A DNA stretch of 64,000 nt from Plasmopara viticola (GCA_001695595.3 MBPM02000086.1:124001-188000); one strand, 5' to 3'. Counted from the stretch's first letter, positions 47,901-60,208 are shown. The notes: generated from the sequence alone by a model not told the origin. Program-made: numbers and translations.

Positions 47901-50900
47901 TAGAATGTCTGTGCAATTACACACTCGATAAAATATGGGGTTGTTGTATCTCTTTCAAGGCAGATGCAAGGACGTCTCTAAAGCCTTCGTTCGGGTGAAC
48001 CCAAGTTTCATATATAGCACTGATTGTCGGAGACGCTGATACAGCGTTTTTATATAATACGCATGGCTCCACAAGTGGGTGATATAAAAGTGCCATGTGT
48101 GGATAGTAAAGTCTCACAAGCGGGGAGGAACAGTACCAAGTATGTTATTCTATAAGGTTGAGTAAATTTGCTTCACTCGAAGAGAATGGAAAAGCGATAC
48201 AGAGCTGAAACCTGGGTATCTCGAACAGTCCCATGATTGACAAAAAAGCATAATCATAAGAATAACTGATAGAGTGATCGGTCATTGTGTCACGGTGATC
48301 ACGCTCAATGCAAAATGTGCCAGAATCATTGAGCCCTGAGGATCTACTATCTTTTGCTTGAAAATCAAAAGCCGCAAATATACCGGAGGGAGTTCTACTG
48401 AAGATGAAATAAAAGCTATCGACGATATGTTTACAAAGATGATTGGATAAACCTTATAGGCCGCGTACGTTGTGCTTTGGCTCAGAGAACCTGCATTATT
48501 CCCCCAAAAAATACACAGATGTGATATTGACAGATTATTCATCCGATACGGCTGGTAATTGTGCTCTGCAAATGTCACTTCTACTCTCCAAAAGAAAGGT
48601 GTCGACATGTTGAGTAGAAGTGTGATCTTTCTTTTGCAGTTCGTTCTCTAGCTAGTACGAAGGCGTTCACGAGTATTTAATGCTTGAGGACGGACTCTAC
48701 CAGCTTTCGAGCACTATAAAACGAGTTATTTTAGTGTTGTTTCTCTATTGCCAGCCCACTTTGCTCTAAAAACCCTGAATTTATATTCTCGAGCGCGCTC
48801 ATGAGTCTGAACCGCTGACTCCGCTTTAACAAGAGTGGCTTGGCGGGGTGTTGTAGGCTGGTCATGGCGTAGAGATAAGAGTGTGTAAGTAAGGTCTTTC
48901 GGTACTGATATGTATTGATATGTGATGGCACATATTGAGGTGTGTTGTGATAATTTCTTGGTGCTGTATCGAGGAAACTGCACGAGAGCGATGCGTTATA
49001 AAGCAATGTGATTTTTTAGTGATCCGATCCCCACTTGTTTCTGTAGAGATAGAAATGTAACCTTTGGTGGTCCAGTCTCGTGATAGATTGAAACACGCCT
49101 TACATAAGAGAAAGGCGGCGATTGACCACCTGAACAGAAGTCACATTTTTATATTAGAATATTTGACCGGGAGTTTGATGTACACTACAGTCTTTGAGAT
49201 GCAAACTTGTGCGAAGGATTACTTACTTTCATTGAATAAAAGCGAGGAGTGCAGGGAAGTTGCCAAAAAGTGACGAAAAGTTTACTATTCTCTAAATGAG
49301 CGATTTGCTTGTATGCCCCACGGCGGTTAATGAGAACAGCGGTATACTATAAAAGTGGTAATTAATGCCACAAAGCTTGCCATATCTATAAACGATATTT
49401 TAGAATTTTCGATAATTACGGGCTTGTACTAGACATAGTTTGACGACGTATTCGCTCATCGAACGTCCAAAACGCCTGAAGCCTATTTAATCCAAAATTT
49501 GACCGATGAAGGCTATGCCAACCGTGACATCTATTTGGCAGAGAAGATAAAAGTATGGGATTTAAGCTCTTTGTAGCTTCTCAGACCACGCATATTCGTG
49601 CATTGTGATATATACCCCACTTGCTCTTAAGATAGGAGAATGGCTGTCTTTTTTGCCGAATAGAAGTTCCGCGTCAAATATAAGCCTGTCAAACTTAATG
49701 TGCTTGTTGACGTGGATTATTACCGTCTAGATATTACGTTGGTCCTTTTACTAAAGTCCAAAGCTTTATTGACGAGTGCATCAGTCAGGCGTACAAAATT
49801 GATGCTTAATACGACAATTCGTAGCAAGTAAGATGTCAGAATGAAGTGGCTGACTCCTCGACGGCGTTCACAATGAAATCTCTATGCATGGGCAGATGGC
49901 CTGCTCTACTATAGGCATATCCATTCCAAGTCGTTGTTTCATATGACGAAGAACTGAAGTACGATATATTTTTTAAACATACCCATCAGTGCTCTCTAGC
50001 AATCAATCTATACTGGTTGAAGGCGATTTGCAAAAATCGCGGCGAACCAGTGTTTACCAAGACTAATAGCGAATTTTTATATCCTCGTCTACTTACGTGC
50101 ACAGCTAGCAGTCCACCGCTGGCTCCTTTTATGAAAGCTACCAAGTTCTCAGAAACTAAGCTCTTAAGGTATAATTCATCCGCATACACATCACAAAATT
50201 TTTGACCTTCTATAAACCTTGCTCCTCTTGGACACTAATGTGCTCCTAGCTTTAAGTATGCGGCTTCTGCCATCGACCTCCGAACGACTTTGAGCAAGAC
50301 ATTTCACCACCCTTTGAGCAAGCTAAAGATCATGTGTTCTATTTTACCGACTCCGGAAAATCTAGCTGTGATTTAATTGGCAGCCCTTATCACCATTGTG
50401 ACGAATTTCTCTGATACCATTCTATACGACGAGAACTTTCCCATATACGACCTTCAGGAGGAAGGAGTTTGTTCACTGCTGTACTCTACTGACAGAACAA
50501 TTTAAATTGCTTTTGCCGAAATGCCTGCACTTGAAAGAGGTATGTCGTACTATCAGGCCGTTCATGACCACAGTCACCTTGACTTGTTTGGGGCTGCCGC
50601 CAGTGATGGAGTCCGTCAACTTTCTTGATTTAAAGCTAGGTTCATCAAAATTTACCGAATAAAACGCTGCTCTTGATTGTTTCTTCATGTGTTTCGAGAC
50701 ACTGATACTATGACGAAGTGGCTCAGCGGGTAAATCCTCAGATAAGAGAGCACGAACGCCACGTGCACCTAATCACGCGGGGTCAAAGTCGCTTTAACGA
50801 CCATCTCTACTTCTTCGAATAGAAGGGGTTCTTGTTCTTCTTTTCATCGAAAATGGATGGTTCAAGCTTTACCGGCATACACTTTGTACAAGGCGCTACC

Positions 50901-51395
50901 GCGATGGACATGCTACCCGATCTCTTCGAGCATACGCTTTTATCGTAGAGTTCGAGCACCATGAAGCAATTTAGATCCTTGGCAGTAGGCGAATGCAGCC
51001 GCTCACAGGAATCAACACTTTGTTCGAGCAGTATAAATTGTTTTTTTGATAGATGCAGTAAGATGCTCCTTTTCACCCCGGTAATTTCGCAAGGATTCCA
51101 GTAGTCAATCTATCCGCGCGGGCGTAGAATTTACTGCAAATGCTTTTAGGTGTAATGGGGTCATATAGCACCTTGAACGGAGGTGGCGTGGAAGAAGTGT
51201 GTGATCTTCCAAAAAGACCATTTTAAGGATCGAAGTGTGCAATAGTTCGCAGTTTTAAAAACTCATTTATTCTGGTTAAACCTCTGATTTTTGATAAGCC
51301 ACTAAATTTGTTCTACTTACCGGCCCGAAATGATATCCGACCCCTGATACCGGTCTTCGGTTTTTAGTTAACCAATCGATTGAAACGCATCAGAC
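44976..51395. other. Gene-poor desert
   Basis: About 6.4 kb of AT-rich sequence. Open frames of 60-108 codons (for example 48282-48608 and 48731-49006 on minus) lack recognisable domains, and none shows a signal peptide followed by a clear RXLR-EER pattern. Nothing supports a gene here. Confidence 0.45.
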
Positions 51396-51818
51396 ATGGC
51401 TCGCTCCCGTCGCTCCAGCGCCCCAACTCGTAAGACTGCCCCGGTGAAGACCGCCCCGGTACCAGCCAAGCTATCTGCTGCTTCAGCTCCTATTTCATCC
51501 AGTGCCTCAACTCCTAGTGTCGGTGGTGGCTTGCTGTCCACTGTCGCCGAAGGTTTTGCCTTTGGAACAGGCAGTGCCATCGCCCGTCACGGTGTGAACG
51601 CTGCCATCGACTCTATGAGTGGCTCCAAGATTGAATCCGCGGTTCAGCCGGTGGCTGAAGCACCTGTTGCCTCGGCTGTTCAAAGTTCGGCGGCCATGTG
51701 CGCCAGCAACAACAAGACCTTTCTTGAGTGTATTGACCGCAACTCGAACGACGTAGCGGCTTGTCAATTTTACCTTGACGCCCTCAATCAGTGCAAGCAG
51801 CAGAGCATGAATTTGTAG
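51396..51818 (+). CDS. CHCHD2/CHCHD10-like mitochondrial twin CX9C protein
   Basis: 140 residues. The N-terminus is Arg/Ser/Pro/Ala-rich (MARSRRSSAPTRK), typical of mitochondrial import. A central hydrophobic Gly/Ala segment (about 43-75, GFAFGTGSAIARHGVNA) is the family signature. The C-terminus has a CHCH domain with two CX9C motifs, C102-x9-C112 and C123-x9-C133, which form disulfides through the Mia40 relay in the intermembrane space. Relatives (CHCHD2, CHCHD10, yeast Mix17) support cristae and respiratory function. Single exon; the length is normal. Which paralogue it corresponds to cannot be told from sequence alone. Confidence 0.92.
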   Translation: MARSRRSSAPTRKTAPVKTAPVPAKLSAASAPISSSASTPSVGGGLLSTVAEGFAFGTGSAIARHGVNAAIDSMSGSKIESAVQPVAEAPVASAVQSSAAMCASNNKTFLECIDRNSNDVAACQFYLDALNQCKQQSMNL

Positions 51819-52069
51819 ATCTGGCATTAAGCAAAGTAAGCATCTGAAAAATTGTACTAAACGAAGTACAAGGACTTTATATTTGCTGCTCAGTAACGTT
51901 GATACAAACAAAAATTGAGTAGATTTTCACTTGTGAGCCATTCACTACTTATAAAATGAGCGACCAAAACCCCATATCACAAGTCTGACTACGCTAATTA
52001 GATTGTTGGTATCCTGATGCTAATCAAACACTGATACGGGGTACGCCACCAGAACGTGAGAGAGTTATT

Positions 52070-53179
52070 CTACACCTTTTTAACAATCTGCACAATATCT
52101 TCGTCTTGAAGCTGATGTTCCTTGCCAACTTTTTGCGGCTGGTGTTTGCATGAGGCACCCCAGACCCAAGCGTACTTGAATTCCTTTAGCAGCGACTTGT
52201 GAATGCGCTGACAAAAGTTCTCAACGGTGGGGTTTTCCTCGTGTAGAATAACAGGGGCATTGTAATCAGGTAACCTTCCTCGAGGCTTTGTGTAAATGCG
52301 AATCATGTGGCAATAGTCCCAAATCATCTCTAGCAACTCATCGAGGTTCCATCCGTGGTGGGCCGAGATCACGACATTGTGCGGGATCTGATCAATGATC
52401 GTCAGCTCTTCGATAGTGAGCTGGTCAATCTTGTTAAGTACGTAAAGACACGGAATATATACGCGGTTTCCCTCAATCTGATCAATAAATTCGTCCACAG
52501 TCACGTCAGCACGCAGTGTCACGTCAGCATTGTGTATTTTGTATTCGTGTAAAATTTGGTAGATTGTGTCGGCGTCCAGCTCGCTCTGGGGAACGGTAGT
52601 CTGGAAATTAATGCCACCGCGCTCCTTGCGACGAAAGACCATGTTAGCCGGCTTTTTGTTGAGGCGGATGCCAAAGCCCTCGAGCTCAAACTCGATAAGT
52701 TTCTTGTGCGTAGCGGGTTTCATGGCATCGAGTACGATGAGGATCACATTACAAGTACGGGCCGTACCAATGACCTGTCGACCACGACCTTTGCCATCCT
52801 TTGCACCTTCTATAATACCGGGCAAGTCGAGAATTTGGATGCGCGCGCCGCGGTAATTTAATGTTCCGGGAATGGCCGTGAGGGTCGTAAATTCGTAGGA
52901 TGCCGCCTCCGAAAAAGTGCCAGTAAGTTTCGTTAAAAGCGTCGATTTACCCACGGAAGGAAATCCAACGAGTCCCACGCGTGTGTCGCCAACCTTGTTG
53001 ACGTCGAAACCCTCGCCGGTGCCGCCTCCGCCAGACTTGGAGCCAGCATCCGTCACCTCACGCCGTAGCTTAGCAATCTTGGCCTTAAGCAGACACAAGT
53101 GCTTCATAGTTGCCTTGTTCTTTTGCGTGCGCGCATACTCGGCCTCAAGCTCGGCGATTTTGGCCATCGCGGTCGACAT
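52070..53179 (-). CDS. DRG1: Developmentally regulated GTP-binding protein 1 (DRG1)
   Basis: A 369-residue cytosolic GTPase of the OBG/HflX superfamily that works with a DFRP partner on translating ribosomes. The N-terminal helical region (1-60) contains the [26 protein letters not shown] segment of DRG1. The GTPase motifs are intact: P-loop GFPSVGKST at 72-80, DLPGI at 118-122, and NKID at about 246-249. The S5D2L insert sits in the middle, and a TGS domain closes the protein (about 290-367, [17 protein letters not shown] to EDIVQIVKK). Single exon; length and end match DRG1 rather than DRG2. Its [23 protein letters not shown] is highly conserved. Confidence 0.96.
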   Translation of the reverse strand: MSTAMAKIAELEAEYARTQKNKATMKHLCLLKAKIAKLRREVTDAGSKSGGGGTGEGFDVNKVGDTRVGLVGFPSVGKSTLLTKLTGTFSEAASYEFTTLTAIPGTLNYRGARIQILDLPGIIEGAKDGKGRGRQVIGTARTCNVILIVLDAMKPATHKKLIEFELEGFGIRLNKKPANMVFRRKERGGINFQTTVPQSELDADTIYQILHEYKIHNADVTLRADVTVDEFIDQIEGNRVYIPCLYVLNKIDQLTIEELTIIDQIPHNVVISAHHGWNLDELLEMIWDYCHMIRIYTKPRGRLPDYNAPVILHEENPTVENFCQRIHKSLLKEFKYAWVWGASCKHQPQKVGKEHQLQDEDIVQIVKKV

Positions 53180-54335
53180 GGCTGTCTACGTGGGTCTACG
53201 GCTCAATACTGGTTGGGCTATAGGGAAGTGTGCATACCGAGTAATACCGGCTAACATATTGTGAAAGTTTACCAAATTTTAAGCTTGTACAACAATTGAA
53301 AAGGAGGAATTACCTCCATCATATTGATGGAATCGGTAAAAGGATTCGGCATACGGGAGCATATTCAGACACGATAGTGGTGACGCGTCTGTTGTAATAG
53401 CCTCACGGTGCAAGTCAGCGTAGACGTATCGTGTTCAAATTTTTGTACATATACCCTTTATACCGCACTAAGATCGTATCTGATTGATAGCCAATAATGG
53501 CAAAACGCTCTCTTTGGCATTTAAAAATTTCAGTAGCATGCAATCAGCTATGTTGCCAGTAGCAAAAAACCATTAAAAAATTTGAGATCTGATTGCAATG
53601 CTGATGAAGTGAGTGGTATCGCCCCCAACTCTACAAGCACACGCGTGACAGCATATTGTATAAGTTTTATTTGAAAGGGCACCTTAGATATAGCATTGAG
53701 TAATCCGCATACCAATATACTTTAGCTTCCGCATTCTATTCATCCGCATCCATGCTTATCGTTGCCTTTTGCAATCAACTATTAAAAACGCATTTATTAT
53801 CGCACGTAGTGGATTTCGAGTACTTTTGCTCGCTTGCATCACTTATTATATCGGTAGTATTTCTAATGTAAACCATCGAAGCCATTTTTCGAACTATGTA
53901 GTTGTAGTGGATGATTTTCGTGCGAATCCAGATATACAAAGAAGAGGCTATAGTTAATACAAACGCATGCAGTAACTCACATAAACAACAAATGAATATT
54001 GATAGAAAAATCGCTCATGAAATCATAACAAATAAAAGCGTGTCATCGAATTGGTAGCCATTCAAAGCAACTGCTATCGTTGTTACACAACGGCTTCAAA
54101 ATATGTTTGCAAGCTATAAGGTCCATTGACCTCATCCAAATTCTCCTTCGACTTCCTTGGCTCAAATTCAGTATATATCTTAGATTTTATTTCTCATGAT
54201 ATCATCACTTGAGAGCAATAGTTCTTTTGTGAGTAAAACGCTCAGCAACATCAACTGTCGCCCGTTATCGTATCGTTCTCGTTGGTGGTGGAAGCATTAA
54301 GTCTCTAAGCGACTCCTTTTTATATCGCAACCACT
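53180..54335. other. Intergenic, no gene seen
   Basis: The upstream side of DRG1, then AT-rich DNA. No element or gene recognised. Confidence 0.4.
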
Positions 54336-55136
54336 CTATTTGCAAGTTGTATTGACTCCTTTATCTTTGAATAGCTCCAGTCTTCCCATTATGTTTACTA
54401 AGTCAGGTGGAATTAAACCAGACGCTTTTAGTCTTGCTTTACAATTTGTATCTTTCATTCCATCACACCATGCGCCACAAGCTAGGCGAATCGATACTGA
54501 TTCGATAAACCAGCTTCCAACACAAGCGTTCGGATAGGAGCACCAATTTGCTTTTGAAACTCGCAAACACCGCTACGTCTAGTGACTGCACCAAATGCGT
54601 AGCATTTGGCGGCAATCAATCCAGCAAAATTCTATATCCTAGAGCTCTTGTAACGATCCCCATAAATATATGAAGCTGTATCCAACCAATAATAAAACGA
54701 TACTTTTTAAGGTTTGGTGGTAGTGATTCGTGAAATTGATCAATCCATTTATAGAATATCTCCTCGTTCATAAGGCCATTCTCTGTAGTCGTCACGGTCG
54801 CCCCTTCACCAAAACATTTATCCAACAAAGTACGAGCGAAGCGTTGGTGGTAGAATGTCGAGCATGCTGCGATTAATGTTAGGCGAAAAGTTGCTTTCAT
54901 GCTTGTTGTCCACAATTTTTTGCTACATTTGACTGCAAGAACTTCCTTTTTTTGTCTTGAGTTTGAGAACCTGTTTCGTCAATATTGTATACTTGGTATA
55001 CTTTCAGATCATTCATTGAGGTCAAAAGGTTCATTGTCCAAGATAAACGTTTAATTACGTTTTCAGATGCTTCGTTGCGAATACGACTTACTACTTGAGC
55101 CTTTGACCATCGGAAACAATGAATTTTCTTATTCAT
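54336..55136 (-). pseudogene. Dead pogo-like (Tc1/mariner superfamily) DDE transposase
   Basis: Minus-strand pieces: 55136-54897 holds a helical part and YNIDETG, the first catalytic Asp motif of pogo/CENP-B-type transposases. 54915-54616 continues with ENGLMNEEIFYKWIDQF, the usual segment before the second Asp, but the expected D-G-H motif is degraded (RFIIGWIQLH). 54566-54336 ends with KARLKASGLIPPDLVN, similar to the family's C-terminal tail. One frame shift and the lost catalytic motif make it inactive. I could not identify terminal inverted repeats. Confidence 0.75.
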
Positions 55137-55979
55137 CCTTCACCAAGATTTAAAGTCTTGATTAATTTTATTTACTCTCAATTTGGAAACCGCAAAACCC
55201 GCGCACTGCATTATAATGATCCAATCTACTATATCAACCTCACAGTCCTGATCAAAGTATGGACTTCATCCATTTTTTTCTACTTACTTCGTCAGTGTAG
55301 AGTATGTAAATTTGTAGCGCTTGAGATATCCACAATTCTTCTTTCTCAATTTATCCCTGTAATACTGCTAGCAAGTGGTCATCGTTGTACATTTATCTCC
55401 CCTCCCTATTCGATTGTTATATTTGAATTCGATGGTGGTGAATCAGAATTGGCTAGGATTTTGATATTGACTACTGATTCAATGATTTATTTCATCTTTC
55501 GGTGTGTGGTAAATTACGTGGTGGAACAGGTCCCGCCTTTCTATTCTTAAATCGCAATCAAGCGTGAGAGGTTGAGACCACGCTTATGCCTTAGGAACGC
55601 GACGCACTTTACCTAACAAACTTTTTTGTGTAAGTTGGATCGGTAACAATGACCTTGACATCAATTCCGTCTCGGTGGAAGATAACAAATTGTAACACAA
55701 AGTGAATAGAAGTCTCTCTAAATGTTATACTAAATGAGCCGCTAACTTCCACCTAATCTGCGATTATATAAAACCCCTATTCCCAATACACAACGTAACT
55801 GGCTACAGTTACCATCATCGTGCTGATTGGTTTAATCCTCTAGTGTAAATGCAATACTTAAATGATGCCCTCACTTACTATGACCCTATAAAATTGTAAT
55901 GGGTCTTCTATTCAAGTGAAAACCATTCGAGGAGCAAAATATACAGTGCCGATGACCAGTGCCACAGGCAGTGTCAAAT
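55137..55979. other. Intergenic, possible flank of the transposase element
   Basis: No supported gene. A plus-strand frame (55119-55550, 143 codons) is hydrophobic but overlaps the transposon edge and has no family pattern. An inverted-repeat end of the pogo-like element may lie here; I did not find it. Confidence 0.35.
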
Positions 55980-56411
55980 ATGGGGTGCACGTCGTCGAAG
56001 GCGCAGCTTGCAACTGCTGCAGATCCAACGCAAACTCCATCGCGTCTTCGACAGCAACTAGGAGAAGGTCAAAATCGTGAAGGGACTACACAGACGTGGG
56101 GAAGAAATGCACAGACGCCAGAAAGAAGGGCACAGACGCTGGAAGGATGTGGTCATACCAACGGAGCCATTTTGACCGCCGCAGAGAAGCGAGCCCGGGC
56201 GGCCGAAGCGGCTGAAGCCCGAAAGGAAGACTGGCGTCAGGGTGGTCACTCAGATCCAGAGAAGGCGCGTAGCATAGCGCAACGCCGCGAAAAGGACGAC
56301 TTGTTGGCTAAAATCTACAATCGATACACGATACTGGGTCGAGAGCCGCCCATCGGACTGCCGTCTTGCGACGTAAATCAACTGCGCCGCCACCTCGAGA
56401 CGTTGCGCTAA
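55980..56411 (+). CDS. Small MGC-start protein with VCP-interacting motif
   Basis: 143 residues beginning MGCTSSKAQ, a strong N-myristoylation signal (Gly2, Ser6, Lys7) with Cys3 for palmitoylation, so membrane anchoring is predicted. An upstream in-frame GTG (55959) extends the frame, but the ATG at 55980 is the eukaryotic start. Residues 35-60 hold weak heptad-length repeats (TQTWGRN, AQTPERR, AQTLEGC). Residues 65-110 are a charged helix with R71-x5-A77A78-x2-R81, an exact match to the VIM consensus RX5AAX2R that binds the N domain of VCP/p97. Myristoylation plus VIM is the layout of SVIP, a small ERAD inhibitor, though SVIP is shorter. The C-terminal 35 residues (YNRYTILGREPPIGLPS) look globular. 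The link to VCP is inference. Confidence 0.72.
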   Translation: MGCTSSKAQLATAADPTQTPSRLRQQLGEGQNREGTTQTWGRNAQTPERRAQTLEGCGHTNGAILTAAEKRARAAEAAEARKEDWRQGGHSDPEKARSIAQRREKDDLLAKIYNRYTILGREPPIGLPSCDVNQLRRHLETLR

Positions 56412-56844
56412 TAAAGTGTAGAGGTGATGTGCAATTATAATCTAAAGTATACTACTGTTGAACTCATATAGTACCATAGTGGAATAAGTATCGTAAATTA
56501 GTGCAAGCAAAGGTGTAGACATTAATTGTCATTATAGTACCCAGGCGTCACAATCATTTCTGTCGGTCGAGGCGGCACTGTAGTTCGAGTGCGACAGGTG
56601 ATACAACTAACGCCAGCGGTGTATGTGGCAAGAGCGAGACGTCGATACTGTGCCCTCTTGATTCTTCCCCATCTATCTCATTGTTGATTGTTGTTAATTT
56701 GTTTGTGGTCTTCCTGCTCTAGCGCTTCTATTGGAGACTTGTCATTCGCTGCACGGTGTTTTATATCCTTTACTGCTAAATCAATATTCGGTTCTCCGCC
56801 GTTGATACCCCGGCGAACGCAATGCAGTTGTGTACTTTTGCTCG
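56412..56844. other. Intergenic between convergent genes
   Basis: On the minus strand just past the AMPK gamma stop, a frame of about 50 codons stays open (near 56700-56850, with DLAVKDIKHRAANDKSPIEALEQ), shifted by one relative to the gene. It may be chance, or an alternative C-terminus through other splicing. Confidence 0.3.
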
Positions 56845-58277
56845 CTAGTCGAGAAAATAGTTAAACAAATCGCTTAGTGATACAATACCCACGCATCGCA
56901 AGTACTCGTCCACACATACAAAGCGGTGCGCTTTGCACGCTGCGAACCGCTCGAATATCATGTGCAACGTGTCTGTCTTGTAGCACAAATGCAAGCCTTC
57001 ACCGACATTGCCCTAACATCAATCATTAACAATGTCAAATTTTACGCCAAGCCAATGATACTAATTGAACAAAAACTCCACCTCAGCAGCTTGGATCCGG
57101 AGAATCTCTCCCACTGGCATGTCTAATTGGGTAAGTGACCGGTCCTTCACCAATTCGGTGACATTCGATACACAATAAATATTCACAACGACGCCTGCTT
57201 TACGCAACAATAACCAACATGAGATCCCTCCTCCAAAATGTCACTCGTAGACGTTACCAAGCTAACCATTTGGATCCACTATCGGCACCGCCGATACCCT
57301 CCGTTCAATTAATGTGTGCAGTACACGAATGAGCGGCATGTCTTCAGGAACCGTCACAAATCCGCTATAGACGCCAATACCTAGGTCAAAGATGGGCTGA
57401 TCAAACAGTCTGCGCTGCTCGCGAAAGGTGGCTACCAGGTATTCCAAAATCCCGCTGTGCGTGATGACAGACAAAACCGAGTTTTGGGTCGGATCTACTA
57501 CGGGAAGTCTATGAAGTCGATTGTCGCGTAGAGTCTTGCACACCTCGTAAAGATTGTGCTCAGGTGTTACAGACAACATTTCCTCCCGTGTTGGAGCCAT
57601 TGACAAAGACCGCGGAATCGCTGTTGCAAAAACGACCTCAGGATTCAGCACAAAAAAACTCATTCATGCCACTTGCATCTCTTACCTCGCCAAGAAGCGA
57701 TGCTGTGCTCTGCTAATTCATTCATGGGCGATCCTCGAATGTAGAAATGCCGCAGAATGTTGACGAAATCGGTCGCAGTGAACATGCCTACAAACTTGCC
57801 CTGTTCGGCATCCCAAATGGGCACAGACTTGATGTCTAGCGGCAACAATAGAAATTTAATCATTTTATTGTACCATCTGCTGTCTGCACTCGTCTTACCG
57901 TGCTCCACCAGCGCGAAAAAGGCGAGATTGATGGGGATCTTGATGTCAAACACAACAACTTTTCCACTATTTTTAATGACGTTATAGCACTGCGTCTCTC
58001 GGAGGAAAGCAGCGATTACGTGTCTGCCTTCCTTGACGATGTCCAGGACCGAGGTCTGCGACAAGTTAAGCGCAGTTGATGCATTCACGCGGTCCGAGTC
58101 ACTCATTGACTGATCTTCGTCAGATTGCAGCTGTGACCCACGAGTGCGCGACAAGAGGCCGTTTGAGCCACTCATGGAGGGTGCGTTGGGAGGATCGAAG
58201 AAGCCCGAGGTGGCATCATGTGGTGCCGGCGGGGGCGCATCATCTCGCGAGGAGGTGTAGTATCCTTCATTGGACAT
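56845..58277 (-). CDS. AMPK/SNF1 gamma subunit (SNF4-like), five exons
   Basis: The energy-sensing regulatory subunit of the SNF1/AMPK kinase, which binds adenine nucleotides through CBS motifs. Exons: 58277-57899, 57835-57686, 57620-57267, 57194-57082, 57012-56845, giving 387 residues. Introns are 63, 65, 72 and 69 bp. The first intron is a multiple of three with no stop; removing it restores ALVEH-DIKSVPIWD as in other gamma subunits. Four CBS motifs can be followed: FALVEHDIKSVPIWD, LRDNRLHRLPVVD, LIERRVSAVPIVD, and RFAACKAHRFVCVD with IVSLSDLFNYFL at the end. The N-terminal 70 residues are disordered and Pro/Ser-rich. The frame stays open 86 codons upstream of the chosen ATG, but that part looks like 5' leader. 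Confidence 0.92.
57836..57898 (-). other. In-frame, stop-free intron of the AMPK gamma gene
   Basis: Minus-strand GTAAGACGAG...TTGTTGCCGCTAG, 63 bp. It has a good donor and a TAG acceptor after a pyrimidine-rich run. Left in, it would insert 21 residues in the first CBS motif. Confidence 0.78.
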
Positions 58278-60208
58278 CCCTCCGTCGCCTCGTTTTCTTT
58301 TTCGGTCCTCGAGCGTGGTGGCAGCAGTCACGGACAGAACAGGACGGTGCAGGACCTGGTAGGCAGGCAAGACACAGCGGGAAAAGGGGAAAACGTCCGT
58401 AGAGTGCACGACACAGCGCGTTGCGGGAGGCAACACAAGACGTCGATGAGCAACACGATAAAAAGAGTGGTGCGGACAGCAAGAGTGCGCGGACAGTGTG
58501 AAGAGCGGCTGCAATCGGACGCTAGTGGAACGCACGATTGAGGGGGCCTTTGGCTCGGGTAGTAGTGGGGTTTTCCTTGGTTACTTAGGCAAGTCAGCGG
58601 TTTCGACCAATGAAATGACGTTGACGAGGAAGATTTAGCCAATGTCCGAGCACTTCATTGAGTTATGTGAAATACGTAAATGATCTTAATTATTTAGCGG
58701 ACCGTCTTTGGTGCCAATGTAGCCCCCTTATCAAAGCTACTGGCTATCATATAGCAATAATATTACCAAAGCCGAAACAAAAAAAACACTTTGACTCATT
58801 ACTTACTATTTGGCAAGTCCAGCAAAATTGCGTGGCTTGATTATTATATAGAATGGGGTTTGCATTGCAGTCGTGCAAAGACATGCGGTGGCGACATGAC
58901 TAATTCCTCTAATACTAAATATTTTAATCTCTCCAGGAAGCATGATACAACCCAGGCAATATTTCAATAAAAAATTTAAGTTATCGGGTGACACTACCTC
59001 CTACTTTTCAGCTTTACGAAAAAGTGACACTGCTGGATCTTGATCGCCTTGACAAGCAGCGCAATCAGAGATACACCTCCACGTTGTAAAAGTAATCACG
59101 CCAGAATTACTCTGCTTGAACAAAGCAAGGCACCAGACTTGTCATCATGTTGCATTCACCAGGTTGACTTTCATTTTTGCAAGTGCTCGAACACAAGCAG
59201 TACACTTGACTTGATACTGCAGAAGCTGTAGTAGATTAGTAAACTAGAGGTTTGTACACCATAAACGCACCCCAATGGTAGGAACATAATCGTTCGACGG
59301 CTCTATGGCTTAAGACCTCCTGTTGTCTTCACCGTCAATCCAAGGAGGTCATGATAGCTTGTATTTTTAGTGTTGCAGACGCCCGGGTGACGCTAGAGCT
59401 CCTTATATAGTTGACGAAGCAAACATTACGAAAGCCAATGAACGAGCGCAATGCCTGGTTGCTACAGTATTCGCAATGTTGTAACTATGTAGGTTCGAAA
59501 ATTTACCCTTGTAAATCTGTAAATAGCAGCACCACGTCCTTGACTTGGCACTCCACGCAATTGATCTATTTTAACGTGATTTGAACAAGTCAAAGGCTGT
59601 TTCGCGCATTGATGAGCTTTCGAATGGCACATTTTCAATCTGGCTAGTCGGTGAGCGTTCTTGTCTTTGACAGTAATTAAAGCCTTGCAAATTTTGCCCG
59701 ACTGAGAAATTTGGCAAATTTGCAGCACACGTTGCCCTCGAGTTTAATATCCTCTAAATCCAGAGCATCAACTATTGCAATACTGAGAGACGCTGCTTCG
59801 GCTTCGATTAAGTCGCTGCAAAGTGACTAAGGTGAATAGATGGAGTGAGATAAGCTTTGCTCCCGTCGTATCTCGACCGCATTGTCACACTGTTTCATTT
59901 AGCGTTTGCTCGCACATATGAATTATAAGCTGTTGACCGTGCTATTTACCATACTAATCATGTTAGCAAATCGCCGCCGTGAGGGAAGTTTTGTGGTCTT
60001 AAGTCGAAACTTTTAGATTTAAGTAATGTAGTTCTGTAAAAACTGACTAACATGTTGCTATTTATTTTCACAACTTAATCAGTCTAAAAAATAGTAGCAT
60101 GGGCCACCATCCACTCAAGTATGAATGATTTCTACTTCCGTTTCTTTGGTAAGCACTCCCATACACAAAATGTATAGCGAGACGTTGATACTAGCCTTAT
60201 TTAAAAAT
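58278..60208. other. 5' leader of the AMPK gamma gene, then intergenic
   Basis: 58278-58535 is a long open stretch in frame with the gene, but it is low-complexity and unlike any gamma subunit, so it is taken as leader. A GTCATTTCATTGG string near 58610-58625 (minus) could be an initiator. The rest to 60208 is AT-rich with no gene seen. Confidence 0.4.

Noticed and set aside
48726..49006. Two overlapping frames that could be a small secreted RXLR-type effector
   Set aside because: No convincing signal peptide and no RXLR-EER order; the overlapping frames suggest chance.
50721..50795. tRNA-like sequence with a TGGCTCAGCGGG A-box match and GGTCAAAGTC as a weak B-box
   Set aside because: The boxes are about 60 nt apart but no acceptor stem or clear cloverleaf can be folded, so I did not call a tRNA.
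55959..55979. Upstream GTG start giving MPQAVSN before MGCTSSK
   Set aside because: GTG is not a normal start in eukaryotic nuclear genes, and the MGC start at 55980 makes a textbook myristoylation site.
58278..58535. 86-codon N-terminal extension of AMPK gamma
   Set aside because: Low-complexity and unlike any gamma subunit; the ATG at 58277 fits better, so it was treated as leader.
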